DNA of 64,000 nt from Amaranthus tricolor (lineage: Eukaryota > Streptophyta > Magnoliopsida > Caryophyllales > Amaranthaceae): assembly GCF_026212465.1 (NCBI RefSeq), contig NC_080056.1, positions 13,152,318 to 13,216,317 of the forward strand. Reading direction: 5' to 3'. Positions 43,032-55,100 of the stretch are shown here, one piece after another. The notes beneath the pieces were generated by a model that was given only the letters and a program-made list of their open reading frames with translations, was not told the origin of the DNA and made no database searches. Numbering within the stretch: position 1 is the stretch's first letter; each line of letters opens with the position of its first letter. A program made the position numbers and the translations under genes.

Positions 43032-46000
43032 ATGGAGGATGTGTGGACTCTATTTTGTGGGCGTTCCAGCTGTGCAGTAAACAGTTCTGAGCCTTGTAGT
43101 CTTCAGTTTCTATCTATCACTGATCCTTCTTCATGTGTCAACCATGCTTTCATGGTTTGTTTTGATACACTACTTCTGGTAGTCCTCTTATTTAACTTCC
43201 ATAGCAAAACATCCCGGAACCTTGAGCTAAAAGCTAAGTGTAGACAGTTATCAAACCTACAAATATTATCAGTTATTTTTAATGGCTCTTTGGGACTTGT
43301 TTACATTGGTTTTGGTATTCGTGTTTTCGTGGGAAACTGGAGAAATGATCATTCTATTTCACCAGTTCATTGGTGGTTGATGTATTTCTTCCATGGAGTT
43401 ACGTGGTGGGTGATGGGACTAACAGCAATGGTTACAAGTGAACTATACCCAAAAGCCTTAGTGCAAATTTCATCCATTTTGGCTTTTGCCTATGCTGGTA
43501 TCTTCTGCTTTCTAGCTCTCTTTGCTACCATAGTAAACCATGAAAAACTAACAGCTCTCCTTGCGTTAAACATTCTGTCTTTCCTAGGAGCAAGCTTGCT
43601 TTTGCTATGTAGTTTCAAAAGGTACCAAAATGAAGGGGTGGGTAGCAATGCCAACAATACTCTTTATATTCCTATGATTGAAGAGAATAATGGCAGTGAA
43701 AAAAACAATTCAGGTGCCACACTTGCGCCATTTTCTACTGCTGGATTGTTTAGTAAGATGATGTTTTTTTGGTTGAATCCTTTGTTCAGATTGGGAAGGG
43801 AGAAGATTCTCCAGGAAGACAACATACCAAAACTAAGAGATACAGAGAGAGCAGAGTCGTGTTACTTACAGTTTTTAGATGAGTTGAATAAGCGGAAACA
43901 GACTGATAAACCACTTGCAGAATACACAATATTCTGGGCAATTGTTGCATGCCACTGGAGGCAGATTCTGACATCAGGGTTTTTAGCGCTTATGAAAATA
44001 TTTGCAGTTTCAGCTGGACCAGTTCTGCTGAATTCCTTCATTAAGGTTGCTGAAGGTAAAGAAACTTTTAAATACGAAGGTTATCTTTTAGCCATTGCAA
44101 TTTTCTTTTCGAAAATCTTGGAATCTTTGTCACAAAGGCACTGGTACTTTCAGAGTAGATTAATAGGCCTCAAAATAAGGTCCATGCTCACAGCAGCAAT
44201 TTACAGGAAGCAGCTAAGGTTATCAAATGTTGCTAGGACGATGCATTCTGGTGGTGAAATTATAAATTATGTGACTGTCGATGCTTACAGAATCGGAGAA
44301 TTCCCTTATTGGTTTCATCAGATTTGGACTACAAGCCTCCAGCTGTGCTTGGCATTGATTATTTTAGTAAATTCAGTGGGACTTGCAGCTATTGCAGCAT
44401 TACTGGTAATTGTTTTAACCGTTTTTTGCAACACTCCTCTTGCCAAATTACAGCATACATTTCAAAGCAAGTTGATGGTTGCCCAAGAACACAGGCTTAA
44501 GGCTTGCTCGGAGGCTCTTATGAACATGAAAGTGCTAAAGTTGTATGCTTGGGAGACTCACTTCAAGAACGTAATCAAGGCATTGAGGAAAGTGGAATCT
44601 AAATGGTTGTTAGCTGTGCAGATGCAAAAGGCATACAACTTTGTCCTCCTTTGGATATCTCCAATGTTGGTTTCTTCTGCTACATTTGGGGCTTGTTATT
44701 TACTTGGAGTTCCCCTACATGCCAATAATGTTTTCACGTTTCTCGCAACATTGAATCTGGTACAAGAGCCCATCAGAGCTATTTCTGATGTCATCAGTGT
44801 TGTGATTCAAGCAAAAGTTGCATATTCACGAATTGTGAAATTCCTTGAAGCACCGAACATTCAAACTCAAAATGTGCTGAAACAAGGCAGTATGACCTGC
44901 AGAAATGATGCCATTGTCATCAAGTCGGCTAATTTTTCATGGGAAATCAGTCAATCCAATCCAACACTGAAAAACATAAATTTAATTGTTCGCTCGGGTG
45001 AACGAATAGCAATATGCGGAGAAGTTGGGTCTGGAAAATCAGCATTACTAGCAGCAATTCTCGGAGAAGTACAAAAGCTGGATGGAACTGTAAGTTTTTT
45101 CCGCAACCTTCATGATTTGTACATTTATGCATCCTTTTAATCACATGAGCAAGTATTTTGACCTACAGTGGGCCTGCTAAAGCTGAGAAGTTGTGTAATG
45201 TGTATACTCTGTTCTTTCTTTAACCGGTTTCTTGTACAGGTGGATGTTTATGGAAGAATAGCTTATGTTTCCCAGACGACTTGGATACAAACAGGAACAA
45301 TACGTGAAAATATTCTTTTTGGATCTAGCATGAATGACATAAGATACCAAGAGACTCTTCGTAGGTGTTCGTTGGTAAAAGACCTCGAACTTCTTCCTTA
45401 TGGTGACTTGACTGAGATAGGAGAAAGAGGAATTAATCTAAGTGGTGGGCAGAAGCAACGTATTCAACTTGCTCGTGCATTATACAAAGATGCCGACATT
45501 TACCTTTTGGATGATCCATTCAGTGCAGTTGACGCACGCACTGCAACTACCCTCCTCAATGTAACTTAGACCTCAATGACATTCACTTGACCATGGTTTT
45601 CTTCATTTACTTAAAACTAATATCTATCTGGTTTCTTTATGATAGGAATATGTTATGGAAGCTCTTTCTGCAAAGACCGTCTTACTTGTGACACACCAAG
45701 TTGATTTTCTGCCAGCATTTCATAGCTGTTTGGTGAGTTTTACATATGATATTAGTCATTTTTTCTTTCTTCAGTCGCAAAATTCGTGATGTTAAAGATT
45801 CCGGTCACCAATTAAGTAAAAACTGTAGGAGCTTAGCAATTGTAGCTAGCCACAGCATACCTTTCTAACAGTTGCTTTCATCCTTAAAAGAAAAATAATT
45901 AAGGAAAATTAATGAAAGGAGTTCCATGATTGACCTCAAGTGTTTGGTATGGATTTTAAAGCTCATTGAAAACGGAATGCTTAACCTTTCCATTAAAGTT

Positions 46001-49000
46001 TGGTTGATTTATAATTTTGACAAACCAATCCATTACTCTCAGGTAACCCATTCCCTCCAAATGATGTAGGAAAATTTAGATGGTAAAATAATGAATGGAT
46101 TTATTTGGAGAGGAAGATGAGTGAATATGTAGGATGAAATATTGTTCTTCATTGCACAAAAAATTGATTACATCAATGGGTATTTATAGTGCAAGTTTAC
46201 TAAAATATCTTAGATATTTTTAATTTTTTAATTACTTTTCTAGTTACTTCCATTATATTATCTTAGATATTTTTATTTTTTAATTCTTTAGTTTAGATAT
46301 TTTTATATTTAATTAAAATCCTAGATTTTTCTAGATTATTTTAACACTTCCCCTAATCTGAAAAATCTTGAACTTTAAGTCGTCTTCTGAAATCGATAAA
46401 TCTATCAGTTGATATGGGTTTTGTGAAAATGTCTGCGAGTTGCTCCCCCGTCTTGCAGAATTGTAGTTCGATCTCTTTTTTATCTACTAACTCACGAATG
46501 TAGTGATGTCGTATCTCGATGTGCTTTGATCTGCTATGAAACACTGGATTCTTCGTCATTGCTATTGTTGACATGTTGTCGCAGAACATTGTAGTTGGTG
46601 TCTCTTGCTTATGTTGTAGATCGATTAATATCCTTCTCATCCAGACTGCTTCACGTGCTGCACTTGTTGCTGCAATGTACTCTGCTTCTGCTGATGATAA
46701 AGCTACTGTCGCCTGTTTTTTTGATGACCATGAGACCACCTTGTTTCCAAGCTGAAATACGTACCCGCTTGTACTTTTTCTATCATCCACGCTTCCAGCA
46801 CAGTCGCTATCGGTGTATCCAGTGAGCTTGAAATCTTTTTCAGTTTCGTACATGATCCCATAGCTTTTTGTTCCCTTAATGTATCTGAGAATCCTCTTTG
46901 CTGCTGTTAGATGATCCTTGCTCGGTTCACTCATGAACCTGGATACGATGCTGACAGCGTTGACTATATCTGGTCTTGTATGTGTGAGATAGATAAGAGA
47001 GCCGACCAAGCTTCGATACATTGCTCCGTCGACTTTTGGTTTGCCATCGTACTTTGATAACTTCTCATTGATTGCCATTGGTGTAGCCAGCGGTTTACAT
47101 TCACCCATGTTGAATTTCTTGAGAAGGTCTTCTGCATATTTCTCTTGTGATAGAAATATTCTTCCTGGGCTTTGTTTGATTTGTATGCCAAGGAAGTATT
47201 TCATTGTACCTAGGTCTGTCATCTCGTACTCCTTCATCATAGCCTTTTTAAATTCTTTGATCATCGGTGGGTGTGTGCCTGTATAGATTAGATCATCCAC
47301 GTACAAGCATAAAATGAGAAAGTTGTTACCTTGTGTCTTGATGTATAGTGAAGGTTCACTCGGACTCTTGATGAAACCATGCTGGAGAAGATAATTGTTG
47401 ATGTTGCTGTTCCACGCTCGGGGTGCTTGTTTGAGTCCGTACAGAGCTTTTCGAAGGCGATATACTTTGTCTTCTTGGCCTTTGATGACGTATCCCTGCG
47501 GTTGCTCGACGTACACTTCTTCTTCGAGTTCTCCATTTAGAAATGCTGATTTGACATCGAGTTGAAAGACTGGTAGCTGATGCTGTGCTGCTAATGCCAG
47601 GACTGTTCTGATTGTCTCCATGCGGACAACTGGTGCATATGTTTCGTTGAAGTCGATTCCTGGTTGTTGCGCATATCCCTTTGCTACGAGCCTTGCTTTG
47701 TACTTGTTGATGGAGCCATCATCATTATGTTTCACCTTGTAGACCCACTTGAGTCCGATGACTTCCTTGTCTTGTGGTTTGTCTACAAGTTTCCATGTGT
47801 GATTCTTCTCGATCATTTTGATTTCTTCGTTCATAGCCTCAATCCAGGTTTCTTCTTGTGCTGCTTCTTGAAATGTTTGTGGCTCACTAGAGAAGAGAGC
47901 CATCATTGCTTGGTCACAATGGTAATCTTGTAACCATGATGGCGGTTGCCGATCTCGTGTTGATCTTCGGGCTTCTTGAGGTTGAGGAGTTGAACGTGAT
48001 GTTTGGCTTCGTGAGCTTGGGAATGATCTTGTACTTTCAAGTGTACTTGGACTCGGAGATGATGGGTTTGTTGGTTGGTCTGCTCCATCTTCTTCACTTG
48101 GATCTCTTAGGAGAGTATCTCCTTCGCGAGCTTCAGTTTCTTTTTCTTTCCACGTCCATTCGGCTGCTTCGTCGAAAATTACGTCTCTAGAAATGATTAA
48201 TTGTTTAGATTCAGGCTTGTAAAGGCGATATCCTTTTGTTTCGTGACTGTATCCAATGAATATGCATTTTTCTCCCTTCTCGTCGAGTTTTTCCCGATTC
48301 TCCTTTGGGATGTGGGCATAAGCTACGCATCCGAACACTTTGAGGTGTTCTACTCTTGGCTTTCTCTTGTGCCAGGCTTCATATGGCGTTAAATCCCTAA
48401 CTGCTTTTGTGGGAGATCTATTGAGGATATATACTGCCGTGTGAACAGCTTCGGCCCAGTATCCTTTGGGTAGATGTTTACCCTGCATCATGCTGCGGGC
48501 CATCTCTGCTATAGTGCGGTTTTTCCTTTCCGCGACACCATTTTGTTGTGGTGTACGCCTTGCTGTAAGTTCTCTTTTAATGCCATGCTTCTTACAGAAG
48601 TTGTTGAATTCGTTGCTTGTAAATTCTCCACCACGATCCGTTCTAAGAATCTTAAGAGAATGCCCACTTTGATTTTCTGTGAGGGCTTTGAATTCCATGA
48701 AGTGGGAAAAAGCTTCTGATTTTTTCTCCAGGAAATATACCCACATCATGCGGGAGTAGTCATCTACGAACAGAAGAAAATATCTTTTTCCGCCAAGAGA
48801 CGGATTCTTGGTAGGACCCCAGATATCTGCATGAACAAGCTCTAGAGGAGCCTTGGCCCTCCAAGGTGCGGTAGGAAATGGCAATCTGTGCATCTTGCCA
48901 TATATACAGCCTTCACAAATTTTTCTTTCATTTTTTATTGATGGTAGTCCAATTACCATTTCTTTTTGTTTTAATAGTTTTAGACTGTTAAAATTTAGAT

Positions 49001-52000
49001 GCCCGAATCTCAAATGCCATAAGGTGGATTCATCATTTATTGAGCTTAAAGCCAATTTTTCTTCAAATGGCAATTTTAATGGGAATATTTTGTTAGGAGC
49101 CATTTCAACAGTTGTTATTATCTGACCCTTATTTTTATCATAGATTTGACATTTGTTATCCTCAAATTTAACCACATATCCTTTTTTAATTAATTGGCCT
49201 ACGCTTAATAAATTTTGTGCAAGTCCGGGAACATAAAAAACTTCATGAATTAATTGTGATGATCCATTTTTTGTTTTAACGGCAATTGTTCCTTTTCCGG
49301 CGACATCTTCTTTTTTACCGTCGCCAAGTGTGATGTGTGTTTTAACATTTTCGTCAAGAGTGACAAAATAATTTTTATTGCCGGTCATGTGGTTTGAACA
49401 ACCACTATCAATATACCATATGTCACTTACTTTTTCTTGTGCATTTAATCCAGTGTAAAATATTTGCTCTCCGGAATTATTATTTTCGGAATAGTTTGCT
49501 TCTTTTTGTCGATACCAACAATCTTTTTCGAGGTGAGAGTGTTTATTACACCTCTTACATTTGTACCGACAATCATTAATATTGTGGTTAGTTTTCTTAC
49601 ATAATTTACAATAAAGGTCAGTTTGATTATTTAATCGACTCCTTTGATTTTTAAAATTTCCTCTCCCCTTGCTACAATTAGTTGATGTTTGTCCTTTTTC
49701 ATAATTTTTACAATGACTATTTTTATTTTCACCATTAGAAAATTTTAACTTAGCTTGAAATGCTTGTTCTAGTGGTTCTTCGTTAAATCTTTTTAATCTA
49801 TCTTCATGTGCAAGTAGTGATCCCATTAATTCGGGCATACTTAATTGAGATAAATTTTTCTTGTTAACTTCTTCTATTGTTGTGGCAATAATGTTATATT
49901 TTTGTGAAAGACTCCTTAATATTTTTCGAATCACATTTTCATCTTCTATTTTACCACCATTTGATCTTATTTGATAAACTATATTAGTGACTCGGTCAAA
50001 AAATGAATGTATTGTTTCATTTTCTGCCATTAATAGATTATCAAATTCTCTCCATAGTGATTGGAGTTTAAAAATAATTACCTCTTCGGAACCTCTGTAT
50101 TTTGTCTCCAGGATCCTCCAAGCCTCCGTAGCTGTTTTTGCAGGCATGATCGTTGTAAGTATTGCCTCGTCGACTCCACGATATAATAGGGATAGGGCAT
50201 AGTTATCCCTTATCCTATTTTGTTTATATTGTTTTATTTTTGTTTCATCCCAAGATGACTCGTTAGTGTCATCTTTGGGTGGTTGCTCGTAACTTTCTTG
50301 TACTAATTCACATAAATCTTGAGAGATAAATATTGACCTCATTTGCATAGCCCATTGTTCATATTTTTCTCCCTTAAATGTGGGAACCCAATTAACTTGG
50401 GGGTAATTAGTGGTTGAGGTCATTTTTTATTTTGTGGTTAAAGGTTTATTTTATTGTGGAGTATGTTGGTTAATGTGTTTAGGTTGTTTGGAGGTCTTGG
50501 TTTTAATTAGCTCTTGATACCAAATGTAGGAAAATTTAGATGGTAAAATAATGAATGGATTTATTTGGAGAGGAAGATGAGTGAATATGTAGGATGAAAT
50601 ATTGTTCTTCATTGCACAAAAAATTGATTACATCAATGGGTATTTATAGTGCAAGTTTACTAAAATATCTTAAATATTTTTAATTTTTTAATTACTTTTC
50701 TAGTTACTTCCATTATATTATCTTAGATATTTTTATTTTTTAATTCTTTAGTTTAGATATTTTTATATTTAATTAAAATCCTAGATTTTTCTAGATTATT
50801 TTAACACTTCCCCTAATCTGAAAAATCTTGAACTTTAAGTCGTCTTCTGAAATCGATAAATCTATCAGTTGATATGGGTTTTGTGAAAATGTCTGCGAGT
50901 TGCTCCCCCGTCTTGCAGAATTGTAGTTCGATCTCTTTTTTATCTACTAACTCACGAATGTAGTGATGTCGTATCTCGATGTGCTTTGATCTGCTATGAA
51001 ACACTGGATTCTTCGTCATTGCTATTGTTGACAAATGATTCATCCTAATTATGAGTGAAAATGTTTTCTGTATCCACCCTCCTCGTTGTTAACTTCTCTT
51101 CACATAAGCTGACAATCCTACTGTCATGGACTGACTTACCCATAAAGATGAGATTTCAATTGACAAAGCAAAATGTATAAGAATGTAACAATTTGTATGT
51201 AAAATGTAAATGTATAATGAAAGATTAAATGTAAACAAAGAACGATTAGAAAGAATAGTATACAAGTGTAAACAAAAAACGATTAGAAAGAATAGTATAC
51301 AAGCATTCGAGAGGTTTGTTCTCTCCTAGTGAGTATTAAAATCCTCTTAAAACTATTAAGCAATAAATCATTAATTCCCTTCCCTTCCCTTCACTTCCCC
51401 TCTATTTATACTAATTATCTCTACATTTTATTCCCCCAACTTAACTAATTACTAACTATTATTTATTACTTAATACCTCTTCCCAACCCTTCTTGATACC
51501 TACATCCTTCATTTTTTCATATCAAATCTCATCCATGGCGGATTTGAAGCTCAGTTGATAATTTTCTTCGTTGAATGTAAGTGAATAATTTACTCTAAAA
51601 CATTCCACAATTTTTTCGTTGACTTGATATTCTGAATGAATTAAAGGAGTATACATTACATCACATTACATGTACGCAACCTTAGCCTTATTAGTGATAT
51701 TCCAATGCCATTAAGTGACTCCCACTTAAGGGGTTTAGGGGTTGAATGTACACAACCTTACCCTTGTTAGTGATATGTACCAAACAAGATGTAAAAGAAT
51801 AAACTTAAGTCATTCCATTACTTGATAAAGGCCAAACAAGATTTAATTATACACCTTATTTGTTTCAATTCCGTTTCCATTTCAAATATTATACCAAACA
51901 GTGCCTAAGAATTAATCAACCACATTCATATCTTACATTACCTAAATGCTAAGGAGCTGTTTTGTTTAAGTATTTTTTGTTTTTGAGCTGGAAACAAAGT

Positions 52001-52038
52001 TAGAGAACTAATGCTGTTACTTCTTGTTTCTTTTGAAA

Positions 52039-52118
<80 letters not shown>

Positions 52119-55100
52119 CCATTACTTAGTTGTAAGTGTAACAAATGCCCCTAATCTGTTACCTCTAAACACATTGGGGAATCAGTTCACATTGCCACTG
52201 TTTTCAACATATTCTTTATCTCTTTTCTGTGTTACACGCCTTCTACCTAGTCTTTCTCGTTCTTCTATTCCTTTACTTTATTGGTGTTTCATTATTCCAA
52301 ACAAGTAATAACTTTAATGCTTATTATTACCCTTTCCCTTAATCAATTCTATTTAATTTCCTTTTTCCATCTTTCATACCAAACTAGCCCTTAATGTAAT
52401 CTGCCTATAGTGTATAGGTTTTCTCACACAGAGCAGATAGTTAGATGAGAATCTTTGACAAAGCTAAAGTCTGCTTGCATGATGAAAACGGGACTTTTTA
52501 CTTACCAGATAACGAAAATTTCCTGGAGTGTTCTTTGTTTCATCTGTCTTCGTCATTGAAAGGAATTTCTTGTTTGCAGATGATGTCAGATGGACAAATC
52601 CTTATATCAGGCACATACCATGAGTTATTAGCCTCAAGCCAGAAATTTTTTGACCTTGTAAACGCACACAAAGAGACTGCAAACAGAGAGACACTGGCAG
52701 AAGTTGGCACAATTAAAAGACAAAACTACTCTACCTTGGAGATTCAAAGAGCCAATGTTGAGAATGAATATCAATCATTAAAAGGGGATCAGTTGATCAA
52801 ACAAGAAGAAAGGGAAATTGGCGACACTGGTTTTAAGCCATACTTTATATACCTGAACCAGAATAAAGGCTACTTATACTTCTCCATTAACGCTCTTGCT
52901 TTTGTGACCTTTTTGACGGGTCAGATATTGCAAAACACTTGGATTGCTTTTGGTGTTGATAATCCTCATGTCACAAAATCAAAATTGATTATTGTCTACA
53001 TCATCATTGGGTTCTGCTCGACATTCTTTTTGCTCATAAGAGCTTTTACAGTTGTTTTATTAGGGGCAAAATCATCAGAATCCTTTTCTTCTCAATTGTT
53101 GAACTCTCTCTTTCATGCATCAATGTCTTTCTATGACTCTACACCTCTTGGAAGGATATTAAGTCGGGTAATTACAAAGTTGTCACCAGCATTACATATC
53201 TGTCTACTTTTATTATTCGAACATTTTCCTCATATGTTGAGAACTCTGCAGGTGTCCTCAGATTTAAACATCGTTGATCTTGATATCCCCTTCAACTTCA
53301 TAGGTACTTCCGGATCCATTATAGTTGCATATGCTTATTTAGGAGTATTAGCTAGCATTACCTGGCAAGCCTTATTCGTCATCATACCAGTGATATACAT
53401 GGCACTGCAATTGCAGGTAAGATTTTGAACTGTGTAACTTTCTTCTCAACCATTCAAGTCTAAGGCTCCGGATAGAAAAATCTATGCAGAAAATGCGCTT
53501 CTTACGACCTGTATAAAAAAAAAATTTAAATTAAATTGCAAAAATTGGTTTGGAGTATTGATTATGCCACAGTTTTCCTACATTGAGTAAATTAGTCATT
53601 GCAGAATTGTACTACATGTAAGTTTTGTGTTTAGGACTTTGGTCTAATGGTCTTGCTCCAACATGCATAATGCATAACTTAAACCTACTTGTGTATGTGT
53701 ACGGCTATAGTGTGTCACAAATCTAACCTAACATTGAAATAAAGATACTTTTGATAATAGGAAGATAATCATGGGCTTGTTTGGTAGATTTTTAATACTT
53801 AACAAATTATATTTCCTAGTTGTCTTGTTATTTGTCTTGCCTACGGTGTGTTCTTGGTTTTTTGTTATTATTTACAGGTGTTTCGCAAGCCAAGAGTCTC
53901 CCTAGCCGCAGCCTTCTTATCACCTTCGATAAGGGGTATGGTTAGCAGTAAGGGTGTTTAATGGGCCGGATAAGATTTGGACCGGGCTTAAGTAAATATG
54001 GGTTGGGTTGGATAAAGGCCCTTTAAACATATTATGGGATTAAAATGGGGGCTTTGAAAGCTCGGCCCGGCCCATTTTTATTACTAAAAATTATTTTAAT
54101 CCCTATTTATCAATTTATAACAATTAAATTATCATTTACAATAATTAAATTGAAAAAATATTAATAATCTTCATTGACATTGTCATTTATAATATTTAAA
54201 TTATACATTATGTTATTTAGAAAGGCCTGTTTCCGACCTTTATTGAGCCCTTTTATAGCCCGCTTCATTTTGATTATAGTAGAACTCGTTTTCGGCCGGG
54301 CTTATTTTTGGCCCGCCCCTCATAAAGCCTTTTTAAAAACAAGCCGGATAAGGGCTCAAAATGGAGACCCGGCCCATTAAACACCCCTAATCAGCAGTCT
54401 TGACCCTAAAGCATCTATGAGTAGAATATAATGATGAAGAATAAATAAGATTTCCTACGAAACAGATATATTTTTGGTTCTTTGATTGGCAAAAACATGA
54501 GAAATCAGAATTCAGAATTCCTTATGGGTTATCGGAATTCATTGTGGGTTGTCAGAATCCCAAGAAAAATTCTACTCCGTTACTACCCATGCCAAACAAA
54601 TGTTATTCCTAGAATATTTAATATCATAGAAAATTATTTCAACAGCAACCAAACGATCACTGAGTTATCAGTATTGGTGTGTTTGGGAGCATGGCTTCCT
54701 TATTCTTTGTTTATGCCGCATTTTATGCCCCATTATCCAAAACAAAACAAAACAAAACAAAACAAAAAAAAAGAGTTTTTGGCATTTGCAATATTTGACA
54801 GGGCGTAGTAGGCAATTCTTACCTCCTTTAGCTATGAACACTAACATGTAAAAATAGTTAATAAGCAATATAAAGATCGTGCTTCTATAAATGTAAAACC
54901 TAATACTTAGTTATAACATCTAATAATCATTAAAACATGTGAACAGCGATACTACTTTGCAACTGCAAAAGAGTTAATGAGACTCAATGGTACAACCAAG
55001 TCTCTTGTAGCAAACCATGTAGCAGAATCATTTGCAGGAGCTATGACGATTAGAGCTTTCAAAGAGGAAGATCGATTTTTTGCTAAAAACCTCGATCTAA

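Larger units (their letters stand above)
46065..51033 (-). mobile_element. Young copia retrotransposon in ABCC intron 3 with an extra 227-bp end
   Basis: LTRs of 282 bp are at 46065-46346 (3') and 50525-50806 (5') and differ at one base that I can see (near 46212/50672). PBS, PPT and one uninterrupted gag-pol frame are present. Beyond the 5' LTR, 50807-51033 is a copy of the pol 3' end plus PPT, matching 46347-46573 with no difference seen. The 5-bp duplication AATGA lies at 46060-46064 and 51034-51038, outside this extra piece. The outer end reads TG on the minus strand, like an LTR end. It is antisense to the host gene. Confidence 0.92.

Noticed and set aside
46960..49600. Many plus-strand frames opposite the intact copia gag-pol
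   Set aside because: They are shadows of the long minus-strand coding frame, with no domain of their own.
51938..52308. Small proteins rich in Tyr-Ile across the AT run
   Set aside because: They are artefacts of the dinucleotide microsatellite in ABCC intron 3.
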